This document shows positions 1-5,125 of a stretch of DNA of 5,782 bases, one piece after another; the first letter of the stretch is position 1; the number at the start of each line of letters is the position of its first letter. The notes under the pieces were generated by a model. It was not told where the DNA came from. It did not search any database and saw only the letters and a list, made by a program, of their open reading frames with translations. The stretch comes from an uncultured Prevotella sp. (GTDB lineage: Bacteria > Bacteroidota > Bacteroidia > Bacteroidales > Bacteroidaceae), in assembly GCA_937892695.1 (NCBI GenBank), contig CALBJK010000028.1, positions 1 to 5,782 of the forward strand, in the 5' to 3' direction. The position numbers and the translations under genes are program-made.

Positions 1-178
1 AACATGTCGCAACTGTCGTCTATGTTCTTGGTATCCTTCACATAATCTATTGCAACAAGTTAGTTCCCTGCAGAATAAAACGAAATAACGGTTCCACTCA
101 TACATTTCCTCGTCAACGAGTTTCAATCCGTCTCTTTAAACCTGCTGCGACTTCAAATTTTCATAATCGATTGATATT
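1..178 (-). pseudogene. possible decayed coding remnant, unidentified
   Basis: There is no intact gene here. Read on the minus strand, three short stretches in different frames look protein-like. They are roughly EVAAGLKRRIETR (about 160-120), LKLVDEEMYEWNRYFVLFC (about 123-67) and VAIDYVKDTKNIDDSCDM (about 57-4). Each is bounded by stop codons or frame changes. This pattern would fit a small gene broken by several frameshifts, whose remainder may lie beyond the left edge. I do not recognise a family, and stretches this short can arise by chance, so the call is weak. The remaining bases 179-275, just past the stop of the membrane-barrel gene, show no convincing terminator; only a weak AT-rich dyad (CATTA/TAATG, 224-238) is present. 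Confidence 0.2.
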
Positions 179-275
179 CTCGCATCATGTCATCAGGCAA
201 AAAGAATATATTTCTTGTTCACGCATTACAATATAATGGTGTTTTACCCAACAAAAAGAATTCATGCATACAGTT

Positions 276-1121
276 TCAGAATCTGAAGCCAACGTTCAGA
301 CGGAACGAGCTGGTCTTGAATCGAGGCTTTCCAGAGAAAAGGTCGTCGAAAGAAACTTCACCGTTCTCAAGATTCCCTCCTATTTTATCACTGTCAAACT
401 TGCGATATTTGCCTGAAGCCCAGCGAAGCTCGAAGCCGAGTGAGATAACTTTGTACGACGCGTTCAATCCCCATGAGAAGCCGTTGACAAAGCCGAAATT
501 GATATTGTCGTCCAGTATTATTCCAGAAGCGGTCGGAATGTAGTGGAAATAGGTAGCCACCTTCAGATAGTCGACAGGATTAACCGTAACCGAAGGGCCA
601 AAGCGCATAGCCATGTCTACCTGCTGCAATCCCCAATCAAGCCCGCCATCTTCTTCCGGTTCTTCGTCTCCATAGCTGCCGGTGTCGGTCGAATCTTCGT
701 TCGGATTCTTGTACTTCACATAGCTCACGTCAATCCACGACCAGTCGAGTCCGAACTTTATAATTCCTACGAGCGGTTTGCGGTGCAGATAGAAAGTCTT
801 TCCCCACGACAATGCAAATCCGGTAGAGCTTTTCCATTTGTTTGCCGGATTGTCCTTGTCGGTCAAGGTCTGGTTGGTCACATAGCTCAGATACAGATAG
901 CCCTTACGTTTCCATACACGGTCGAGAAACGCCTGATGCTCACTCTCATCCTGACGATGCGACAAATCGACAATAGTTTGTTTGAGTGAGTCGATCTGGC
1001 TCTGCTGTGCTGCTATACGGCTGCTGTCCCCCTGAGCCATAGAAGGAATTGAAAAAGCGAAAGCGCAAACCAAAGAAAGAATAGCTTTACGTGCCGGTCT
1101 GATAATTTTCATATTATTCAT
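276..1121 (-). CDS. secreted outer-membrane beta-barrel protein, function unknown
   Basis: The 281-residue product starts with a clear signal peptide: basic MKIIRPARK, a hydrophobic stretch at residues 13-24, and a likely cleavage site after SMA (residues 27-29). Residues about 35-62 (IAAQQSQIDSLKQTIVDLSH) are rich in heptad-like polar and leucine positions and probably form a short coiled coil. From residue 72 onward the protein alternates aromatic and polar residues as in transmembrane beta-strands. It ends SFRLNVGFRF with a terminal Phe, the usual C-terminal signal for outer-membrane barrel insertion. Residues 133-160 are strongly acidic (NEDSTD, GDEEPEEDGG) and are probably a surface loop. 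The size would suit a barrel of 8-12 strands. I do not recognise a named family, and transported substrate or role is unknown. The start could be Met1 or Met4, since ATG codons lie at 1121 and 1112; both leave the signal peptide intact. The gene appears monocistronic, with its own promoter at 1253-1260. Confidence 0.8.
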   Translation of the reverse strand: MNNMKIIRPARKAILSLVCAFAFSIPSMAQGDSSRIAAQQSQIDSLKQTIVDLSHRQDESEHQAFLDRVWKRKGYLYLSYVTNQTLTDKDNPANKWKSSTGFALSWGKTFYLHRKPLVGIIKFGLDWSWIDVSYVKYKNPNEDSTDTGSYGDEEPEEDGGLDWGLQQVDMAMRFGPSVTVNPVDYLKVATYFHYIPTASGIILDDNINFGFVNGFSWGLNASYKVISLGFELRWASGKYRKFDSDKIGGNLENGEVSFDDLFSGKPRFKTSSFRLNVGFRF

Positions 1122-1140
1122 ATTATTGTTATGTGTTTAG

Positions 1141-1225
1141 GTCAATTCAGCCCTATTGACATTATATATTATTTTTGTGTTGGCATACAGACAAAGGCTG
1201 AAAGTCATGTATGTGACATTGTCTG
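1141..1225 (-). promoter_or_regulatory. structured 5' leader with two hairpins and a possible loop-loop contact
   Basis: In the minus-strand transcript of the barrel gene, hairpin A (1225-1188) has outer arms CAGACAA/TTGTCTG and inner arms GTCA/TGAC around a 6-nt loop. A 9-nt bulge contains TTCAGCC. Hairpin B (1160-1141) has arms GTCAA/TTGAC around a 10-nt loop that contains GGCTGAA. The bulge of A and the loop of B are perfectly complementary over 7 nt, plus one G-U pair. They could therefore form a kissing or pseudoknot contact. Hairpin B ends about 19 nt before the start codon, so folding could affect ribosome access. The complementarity is seen directly in the sequence; any regulatory role is inference. 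It matches no riboswitch class I know. Confidence 0.3.
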
Positions 1226-1252
1226 AAATTTAGTTCTTATATCAATTCTTTG

Positions 1253-1260
1253 CAAATTTA
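1253..1260 (-). promoter_or_regulatory. -7 promoter box for the outer-membrane barrel gene
   Basis: On the minus strand this reads TAAATTTG, a perfect match to the Bacteroidetes -7 consensus TAnnTTTG. No clear -33 TTTG is visible at the expected 19-21 bp upstream, where the DNA is simply AT-rich. Transcription would start near 1247, giving a leader of about 125 nt before the first ATG. It is the only exact match I found between this gene and the next. Confidence 0.5.
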
Positions 1261-1647
1261 ATAAAATTATTTAAATAAACACTAAGATTATAAGTTAAGA
1301 TAGGTTAATAAACATGATTGTAACATATCATTATTCTCATGGTACAATATCTGCACAATCCATACTTTCAATCTGTAATCACTTTTTGAACTTCATTCCA
1401 CCCGACATGACTTTTTTACCGGAAACAGACCAAAAGCCAATCGTCAAAACTCGCGAATTTTTCACCAAACTATCCTTCGGAGCGAAAAACGCCAAAAATG
1501 ATGAAATCACGGTACAGAAGGGAGGCTCTGATTATCAGCACATTACGGGAATAAGATTCAAAAAGCATGGGAACAAACCGCATAAATATGCAAAATGAGG
1601 GTAAAAATGCGTCATAGGGGCCGAAAAAACACGGCATTTGGCATTGC
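1261..1647. other. non-coding intergenic stretch without recognised content
   Basis: This is AT-rich DNA upstream of the barrel gene and downstream of the aldo/keto reductase. Short open frames exist on both strands (for example 1314-1598 plus and 1470-1661 minus). They have no plausible leader, no family resemblance and unremarkable composition. I see no tRNA, no TAnnTTTG box and no clear terminator. The only texture is repeated use of ATGCAAAATG-like words near 1587-1660, which leads into the hairpin at 1648. Confidence 0.4.
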
Positions 1648-1706
1648 AAAATGCGGCACATCAGACTGCGAAACGATGCTTTTCACATTCTGATATGCCG
1701 CATTTT
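1648..1706 (-). repeat. long near-perfect hairpin (26-position stem)
   Basis: Bases 1648-1673 and 1681-1706 form an inverted repeat around a 7-nt centre. Of the 26 stem positions 23 are Watson-Crick pairs, and one (1666/1688) is a true mismatch. The other two (1659/1695 and 1669/1685) are C-A on the plus strand but G-U in a minus-strand RNA. The outer 18 positions (AAAATGCGGC...) contain only one such wobble. The element lies 165-223 bp past the stop of the minus-strand aldo/keto reductase, so it could be folded at the 3' end of that transcript. It has no T-run directly after it and is longer than a normal terminator. It may be a dispersed palindromic repeat, a small MITE-like remnant, or a 3' mRNA-protecting structure. 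No protein reads through it. Confidence 0.5.
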
Positions 1707-1723
1707 AGAGCACAACAGAGCAG

Positions 1724-1748
1724 AAACGGCCAGATTGAGGCCGTTTTT
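1724..1748. terminator. terminator-like hairpin with flanking A and T runs
   Basis: Arms AAACGGCC (1724-1731) and GGCCGTTT (1739-1746) enclose a 7-nt loop, and the T-run continues to 1748. The plus strand reads as a compact GC stem followed by five T residues. The minus strand reads as the same stem followed by TTTCTG, so the element could work in both directions. The only gene that needs it is the minus-strand aldo/keto reductase, whose stop lies 123 bp upstream in that direction. No plus-strand gene ends here, yet the plus orientation has the better T-run. Confidence 0.5.
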
Positions 1749-1852
1749 ACATTCATTAACCTCTATTTCGCGACTTCTTTTTATCAAGGAAAAGTCACAA
1801 AAAAGAGTCTGAAAACCTGCTTTCAATCTGTAAGAAGAATCATGTCGAGGGG

Positions 1853-1872
1853 AGGTCGTCTGGCCACGACCT
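1853..1872 (-). other. hairpin overlapping the aldo/keto reductase stop codon
   Basis: Arms AGGTCGT (1853-1859) and ACGACCT (1866-1872) pair perfectly over 7 bp around a 6-nt loop. The last two bases of the TAG stop codon sit inside the stem. No T-run follows on the minus strand (CCCCTCGACATG), so this is not a standard intrinsic terminator. It may stabilise the 3' end or simply be chance in a GC-rich stretch. Confidence 0.25.
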
Positions 1873-2926
1873 ACTCGCCCCTACCTCCGAGCAACACCTC
1901 GTCGGCCTTGCTCATGCGGCTGCGTATGAAGCGCGACTGGTGCCAGAAAGGATAATAGAGCGGCATCTGGCTCACCTTGTTCAGCCGCTCGGTCTCCTCA
2001 GGAGTCAGCTTCACTTCGACAGCCTTGATACTGTCTTCAAGCTGCGAGAGCTTGCGTGCCCCCACAACCAGAGAGGTGACACCCGGCCGGGCCAGCGTCC
2101 AGGCCAGCGATGTCTGGGCCACCGTCGTACCCTTCTTGGCGGCGATATCCTTCAGCACGTCGACGATGTTCCACAGACGGTCGAAGTCGTGCACGGGCGG
2201 TTCGTTCCATCCCTTTGCGAAGCGTCCGTCCTTCTGTGTCTGAACGTCGCGGCTGTACTTGCCCGAGAGCAGACCTCCGGCGAGCGGACTCCATATCAGT
2301 GCGCCCAGTCCTTGGTCGACACCTACGGGCAGAAGCTCATACTCTGCCTCGCGGGCTTCGAGCGTGTAGTGTATCTGCTGCGTTACGAACCGCTGCCAGC
2401 CGTGCTTGTCGGCGGCCATGAGCGACTTCATTATCTGCCAGCCCGCAAAGTTGGAGCATCCGGCATAGCGTATCTTGCCCTGACGAATAAGGGTGTCGAG
2501 AGTTTCCATCAGCTCCTCGACCGGTGTCACCCCATCCCACTGATGCAGGTAGTAGATGTCGATATGGTCGGTACGCAGACGTTTCAGACTCTTCTCACAC
2601 TCGCGTATCAAGTGCAGACGCGAAAAGCCCTCGTTGTTCACACCGTCGGCCACCGGCATACGCGCCTTGGTCGAAATGAGTACGTCGTGCGGACGCTTGC
2701 CGCCGAGCACCTCGCCTATTATTTCCTCCGAAACTCCGTCAGAGTAGATGTTAGCAGTGTCGAGAAGATTGACGCCCCTGTCCAGAGCGAAACTGATGAT
2801 TTCGCCGGCTTCCTTTACGTCGGAACTTCCTACTTCGGCAAATTTAGACTTGCCGCCGAACGTCATTGTGCCAAGCGCAATGGCCGACACTTTCAGGCCA
2901 GAACGGCCCAATGTTCTGTATTCCAT
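1871..2926 (-). CDS. aldo/keto reductase (NADPH-dependent oxidoreductase)
   Basis: The 351-residue protein is a complete (alpha/beta)8-barrel aldo/keto reductase of the Tas/YajO-like (COG0667) kind. These enzymes reduce aldehydes and ketones to alcohols with NAD(P)H in the cytoplasm; the substrate cannot be read from the sequence. It opens with the typical MEYRTLGRSGLKVSAIALGT and has no signal peptide. The catalytic tetrad is visible: Asp56 and Tyr61 (LLDTANIYSDG), Lys87 (STKAR) and His128 (YYLHQWD). Cofactor-site signatures follow: SNF (158-160), QQIHYTL (183-189), WSPLAGGLLSGKY (212-224) and GAR (289-291). The length is normal for the family and nothing is broken. The ATG at 2926 is chosen because it gives the canonical N terminus and lies about 20 nt past a predicted transcription start. 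It is 431 bp from the flavodoxin gene on the same strand, with a repeat element between them, so it probably has its own promoter. Confidence 0.95.
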   Translation of the reverse strand: MEYRTLGRSGLKVSAIALGTMTFGGKSKFAEVGSSDVKEAGEIISFALDRGVNLLDTANIYSDGVSEEIIGEVLGGKRPHDVLISTKARMPVADGVNNEGFSRLHLIRECEKSLKRLRTDHIDIYYLHQWDGVTPVEELMETLDTLIRQGKIRYAGCSNFAGWQIMKSLMAADKHGWQRFVTQQIHYTLEAREAEYELLPVGVDQGLGALIWSPLAGGLLSGKYSRDVQTQKDGRFAKGWNEPPVHDFDRLWNIVDVLKDIAAKKGTTVAQTSLAWTLARPGVTSLVVGARKLSQLEDSIKAVEVKLTPEETERLNKVSQMPLYYPFWHQSRFIRSRMSKADEVLLGGRGE

Positions 2927-2951
2927 ACACTTTTGTTTTTATTCAGATATG

Positions 2952-2959
2952 CAAAAGTA
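2952..2959 (-). promoter_or_regulatory. -7 promoter box for the aldo/keto reductase gene
   Basis: The minus strand reads TACTTTTG, an exact TAnnTTTG match. Transcription would begin near 2946, leaving a leader of about 20 nt rich in A (AATAAAAACAAAAGTGT before the ATG), as is usual for Bacteroidetes genes. There is no clear TTTG at -33; a palindrome occupies that position instead. Confidence 0.55.
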
Positions 2960-2972
2960 ACAATAAAAAACG

Positions 2973-2987
2973 AATAACGGCGTTATT
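2973..2987. promoter_or_regulatory. palindrome over the -33 region, candidate operator
   Basis: AATAACG and CGTTATT form a perfect 7-bp dyad around a single central base (2980). It lies 14-28 bp upstream of the -7 box at 2952-2959, so it covers where the -33 element and sigma factor contact would be. That position fits a dimeric repressor or activator of the aldo/keto reductase gene. The regulator is not in the window. Confidence 0.35.
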
Positions 2988-3035
2988 ATCGTACAGTTAA
3001 TATAGTTAGGTTTTCAAGTATTCGGATTCGTTTTC

Positions 3036-3168
3036 TGTAGGGACGCACGGCTCGTGCGTCCGCTGCGTTCAATATGCTATCTACTAAGAATGGAAACAAT
3101 TTTGTTTGCTTGATTTCCTCAAACATTAGCAGTGTCGCTTTCGGACGCACGAGCCATGCGTCCCTACA
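3036..3168. repeat. REP/BIME-like pair of inverted palindromic units
   Basis: Arm 3036-3062 and arm 3142-3168 are inverted copies of each other over 27 bp with a single mismatch (3048/3156, C-A on plus, G-U on minus). The spacer between them is 79 bp. Each arm is itself a hairpin. The left unit pairs GGACGCACG with CGTGCGTCC perfectly around a 3-nt loop (3041-3061). The right unit (3143-3163) is the same with one wobble. Two palindromic units in opposite orientation in an intergenic gap are the classic layout of a BIME, which in other bacteria is mobilised by RAYT (REP-associated) transposases. No transposase is present here. The 79 bp spacer codes for nothing recognisable. Copy number elsewhere in the genome cannot be judged from this window. 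Confidence 0.65.
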
Positions 3169-3357
3169 AGAATAATTATCCACTGTAACGATAATCAAAA
3201 TCAGAAACTCGAATAGAATATGGCTTGACAACCCTATTCCCCATGACTCATTCAATTGACATCCACGGGCAAGCAGCGTGTTGAGAAGCCACTCTGGTGC
3301 GTCTCCCAAGCACGGGCTAACGGATTGGAATATGTTGGGTATGCTTGCTGGGGGAAG
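3169..3357. other. non-coding stretch between repeat pair and flavodoxin gene
   Basis: This is the rest of the 431 bp gap between the aldo/keto reductase and the flavodoxin gene. It holds no gene I can support and no clear terminator for the flavodoxin operon. Read on the minus strand, 3356-3232 gives one uninterrupted protein-like stretch (about PNIFQSVSPCLGDAPEWLLN and onward) that might be a fragment of an old gene. It matches no family I recognise, and the frame then runs straight through the palindromic repeat, which argues against coding. Confidence 0.3.
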
Positions 3358-3933
3358 TCACTCGCCTATCGCGCTCTCGGCCCAGTCCTTTATATAGTCA
3401 TCGCTCTCGTGATTGAGCAGACGGCCTTCCTGCCAGCGGAGCGATGGATAGGTTTTCTTGAGTACGCGCACACTGTTGACGATACTGCTGCCGCCGGATG
3501 TGGCAAAGGGGATGATGGTCTTGCCTTTGAGGTCGTGGCTCTCTATGAACGAGTTGACCACGCGCGGAGCTTCGTCCCACCATATAGGATAACCGAGGAA
3601 GACTATCGAGCAGTCGGCTATGTCAGCGTCGTCGGCCTTAAGCTTAGGACGCGCCTTCTGGTCGTGCATTTCGACCGAGCTGCGCGATGTGCTGTCGTTC
3701 CAGTCGAGGTCCTTGTCGGTGTACTTCTGCTGCGGGGTTATTTCGTAAAGAGTACCTCCGGTCACTGCTGCCAGCGTCTTGGCCACAGCAGCTGTGTTGC
3801 CCGTAGCCGAAAAGTAGGCCACGACAATGTTTTTATCCTGTTTTGCCTTGTTTTCCATCTTCTGTCGGGGTTGCGCACACGACACGGCCACAAGCCCCAG
3901 TGCCATGAGCAATGTTGTGAAAATCTTATTCAT
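3358..3933 (-). CDS. flavodoxin-like lipoprotein
   Basis: The 191-residue protein has a lipoprotein-type signal peptide: MNK, hydrophobic residues 4-17, then AVSC with Cys19 as the likely lipidated residue. The -3 position is Ala rather than the usual Leu. A mature flavodoxin domain starts near residue 34 with IVVAYFSATGNTAAVAKTLA; SATGNT (42-47) is the FMN phosphate-binding loop. LGYPIWWDEAP (113-123) is the aromatic FMN-stacking loop, and PFATSGGSS (142-150) is the third flavin loop. This pattern fits the Flavodoxin_4 type. Such proteins carry one or two electrons on FMN; the donor and acceptor here are unknown. Most flavodoxins are cytoplasmic, so the export signal is notable. The ATG is 8 bp downstream of the CMD-cupin stop, so the two genes form one operon and may be translationally coupled. 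The length of the flavodoxin domain is normal and nothing is missing. Confidence 0.88.
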   Translation of the reverse strand: MNKIFTTLLMALGLVAVSCAQPRQKMENKAKQDKNIVVAYFSATGNTAAVAKTLAAVTGGTLYEITPQQKYTDKDLDWNDSTSRSSVEMHDQKARPKLKADDADIADCSIVFLGYPIWWDEAPRVVNSFIESHDLKGKTIIPFATSGGSSIVNSVRVLKKTYPSLRWQEGRLLNHESDDYIKDWAESAIGE

Positions 3934-3941
3934 TCTGTCGT

Positions 3942-4763
3942 TTATTTCTTGTTGATACTGTCATATTCCTTGTCAGTGACTTCTTCAAGCCACACGTTAG
4001 AGGTGTTCTCGCCGGGCACTGAGAAAGCCAGATGGGCGAACCAGCTGTCGGCAGCCGCACCGTGCCAGTGCTTCACGTTGGCCGGAATATGGATGACCGT
4101 GCCGGGAAGAATTTCCTGGGCAGGCTTGCCTTCCTCCTGGTACCAGCCACGTCCGGCCACGCCTACGAGCATCTGGCCGCCTCCCTTAGTGGCTTTGTGT
4201 ATGTGCCAATGGTTGCGGCAGCGCGGTTCGAACGTTACGTTAGAGAACGGTATCTGCGACGTTGACACGCGGGCAAGATAGCTCTTGCCTGTGAAATACT
4301 GGGCGTAGGCCGTATTGGGTTCGCCTACCGGAAATATCATTTCGCTCTGGAATCTGGTCTTAGCGTCGGTAGCTGCAGTGTCGTCAGCCCACACGTCTTT
4401 GGCCAGACGGAAGGCAGCCCACGCCTTAGGCCATCCGGAGTAGAAGGCTATGTGGGTAATGATTTCGGCTATTTCGGTGCGGCTGATGCCGTTCTTCCGT
4501 GCCGTCTGCAAATGGTAGGTGAGCGACGAGTCGGTCATTCCCTGACTGATGAGTGCCGTAAGCGTCACCAGACTGCGGTCGCGCAGACTGAGCAGGTCGT
4601 TCCGGCTCCACACCTCGCCGAAAAGGATGTCGTCGTTGAGCCGTGCGAACTCTGGTGCGAAACTTCCGAGCTGGTCGTGTCCGGCCGTCTGAACAATTTT
4701 CTTTTGTGCCATAATGTTTGTTGTTAAAACGATTGATGTTGTCAATAAAAATAATCTCTTCAT
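3942..4763 (-). CDS. secreted carboxymuconolactone decarboxylase/cupin fusion protein
   Basis: The 273-residue protein has an N-terminal signal peptide (MKRLFLL, hydrophobic 4-15, likely cut after MAQ at 18-20) and two domains. Residues about 35-125 form a carboxymuconolactone-decarboxylase-like (AhpD superfamily) helical domain with RDRSLVTLTALI (61-72) and NGISRTEIAEIITHIAFYSGWP (91-112). It has no Cys pair, so AhpD-type peroxidase chemistry is unlikely. Residues about 150-255 form a cupin barrel. Motif 1 has His185, His187 and His189 with Gln197 where a Glu is common; motif 2 is PGTVIHIPANVKHWHG with His232 and His234, so metal binding is likely. This fusion is known among proteins annotated as CMD/cupin, but the substrate is generally unproven. 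Export places it in the periplasm. It is the first gene of an operon with the flavodoxin (8 bp gap), driven from the promoter at 4837-4844. The ATG at 4763 gives the complete signal peptide. Confidence 0.9.
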   Translation of the reverse strand: MKRLFLLTTSIVLTTNIMAQKKIVQTAGHDQLGSFAPEFARLNDDILFGEVWSRNDLLSLRDRSLVTLTALISQGMTDSSLTYHLQTARKNGISRTEIAEIITHIAFYSGWPKAWAAFRLAKDVWADDTAATDAKTRFQSEMIFPVGEPNTAYAQYFTGKSYLARVSTSQIPFSNVTFEPRCRNHWHIHKATKGGGQMLVGVAGRGWYQEEGKPAQEILPGTVIHIPANVKHWHGAAADSWFAHLAFSVPGENTSNVWLEEVTDKEYDSINKK

Positions 4764-4793
4764 GCAGTCTTGTCTTTTGTTCTTTGATGATTA

Positions 4794-4812
4794 TCCGTCG
4801 CCAAGCGAAGGA
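4794..4812 (-). other. imperfect hairpin in the CMD-cupin 5' leader
   Basis: In the minus-strand transcript TCCTTCGC and GCGACGGA pair over 8 positions with one mismatch around a 3-nt loop. It lies between the predicted transcription start (near 4831) and the start codon at 4763. It may be a small leader structure or a dyad binding site. The support is one short stem only. Confidence 0.25.
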
Positions 4813-4836
4813 CAAAACCTCTGTTTGTTAACGATG

Positions 4837-4844
4837 CAAATTTA
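4837..4844 (-). promoter_or_regulatory. -7 promoter box for the CMD-cupin/flavodoxin operon
   Basis: The minus strand reads TAAATTTG, an exact TAnnTTTG match. Transcription would start near 4831, giving a leader of about 67 nt. The nearest TTTG upstream (4874-4871) is 26 bp away rather than 19-21, so the -33 element is poor. That suits a promoter that needs an activator, and direct repeats lie just upstream. Confidence 0.5.
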
Positions 4845-4867
4845 TAAATTTCCTGCCAATCAGACCG

Positions 4868-4904
4868 TATCAAAATCAATGATGTTGTTACCAAAATCAC
4901 TGAT
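4868..4904 (-). promoter_or_regulatory. 21 bp-spaced direct repeats, candidate AraC-type activator site
   Basis: Bases 4868-4883 (TATCAAAATCAATGAT) and 4889-4904 (TACCAAAATCACTGAT) match at 14 of 16 positions. Their start-to-start distance is 21 bp, two turns of the helix, so both copies face the same side. AraC-family activators commonly bind tandem direct repeats with this period. The promoter-proximal copy sits 24-39 bp upstream of the -7 box at 4837-4844, over the weak -33 region, as expected for an activator touching RNA polymerase. The regulator gene is not in the window. The same repeats are further from the divergent plus-strand gene at 5126. Confidence 0.5.
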
Positions 4905-5015
4905 TATGCCGACTCCTCACGATAAAACGAAGACCCGAAAGCTACTTTCCGGCCATTTAAGTTTTATTTTTGATTTGTTAAATGTCAATGCGGCTCTACC
5001 GTAAGAACTTTTTTG

Positions 5016-5023
5016 TACATTTG
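5016..5023 (+). promoter_or_regulatory. -7 promoter box for the flippase-like membrane protein gene
   Basis: The plus strand reads TACATTTG, an exact TAnnTTTG match, in the divergent region. No clear -33 TTTG is seen 19-21 bp upstream. Transcription would start near 5029, about 97 nt before the proposed TTG start. No open frame with a family resemblance lies in that leader. Confidence 0.5.
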
Positions 5024-5125
5024 CATTTGTCAATTACAGACGTTTCCGTCGAGCCGGACTAACAAGTTTTCAAGACTGCGCGCAGGACGGGGAACATACT
5101 TTAAAGAACAGATAAAGAATCGGAT

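Noticed and set aside
198..261. Two copies of CAAAAAGAAT (198-207 and 252-261)
   Set aside because: The repeat is short and A-rich, in AT-rich DNA; chance is a sufficient explanation.
543..989. 148-codon plus-strand open frame opposite the barrel gene
   Set aside because: It lies entirely within the minus-strand gene that has a signal peptide and barrel C terminus; no supporting features.
1314..1598. 94-codon plus-strand open frame in the intergenic region
   Set aside because: No TAnnTTTG box or convincing leader upstream, and no recognisable domain or signal; composition is like the surrounding non-coding DNA.
1638..1955. 105-codon plus-strand open frame
   Set aside because: It reads through a long hairpin and a terminator-like structure, then into the antisense of the aldo/keto reductase end.
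1940..2977. 345-codon plus-strand open frame opposite the aldo/keto reductase
   Set aside because: It is a shadow of a gene with a complete catalytic tetrad on the other strand; the translation resembles no family and has no leader or promoter.
3036..3168. Intrinsic terminator for the flavodoxin operon
   Set aside because: Neither palindrome is followed by a T-run on the minus strand; the paired inverted units fit a REP/BIME element better.
2986..3309. 107-codon minus-strand open frame between reductase and flavodoxin
   Set aside because: It spans both palindromic repeat units and begins with no leader; the repeat structure explains the DNA better than coding does.
3256..4281. 341-codon plus-strand open frame opposite the flavodoxin and CMD-cupin genes
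   Set aside because: It runs antisense across two well-recognised genes and their junction, with no family features; long antisense frames are common opposite GC-rich coding DNA.
4714..5004. 96-codon plus-strand open frame in the divergent region
   Set aside because: It starts inside the CMD-cupin gene on the opposite strand and crosses its promoter and the direct repeats; no family resemblance.
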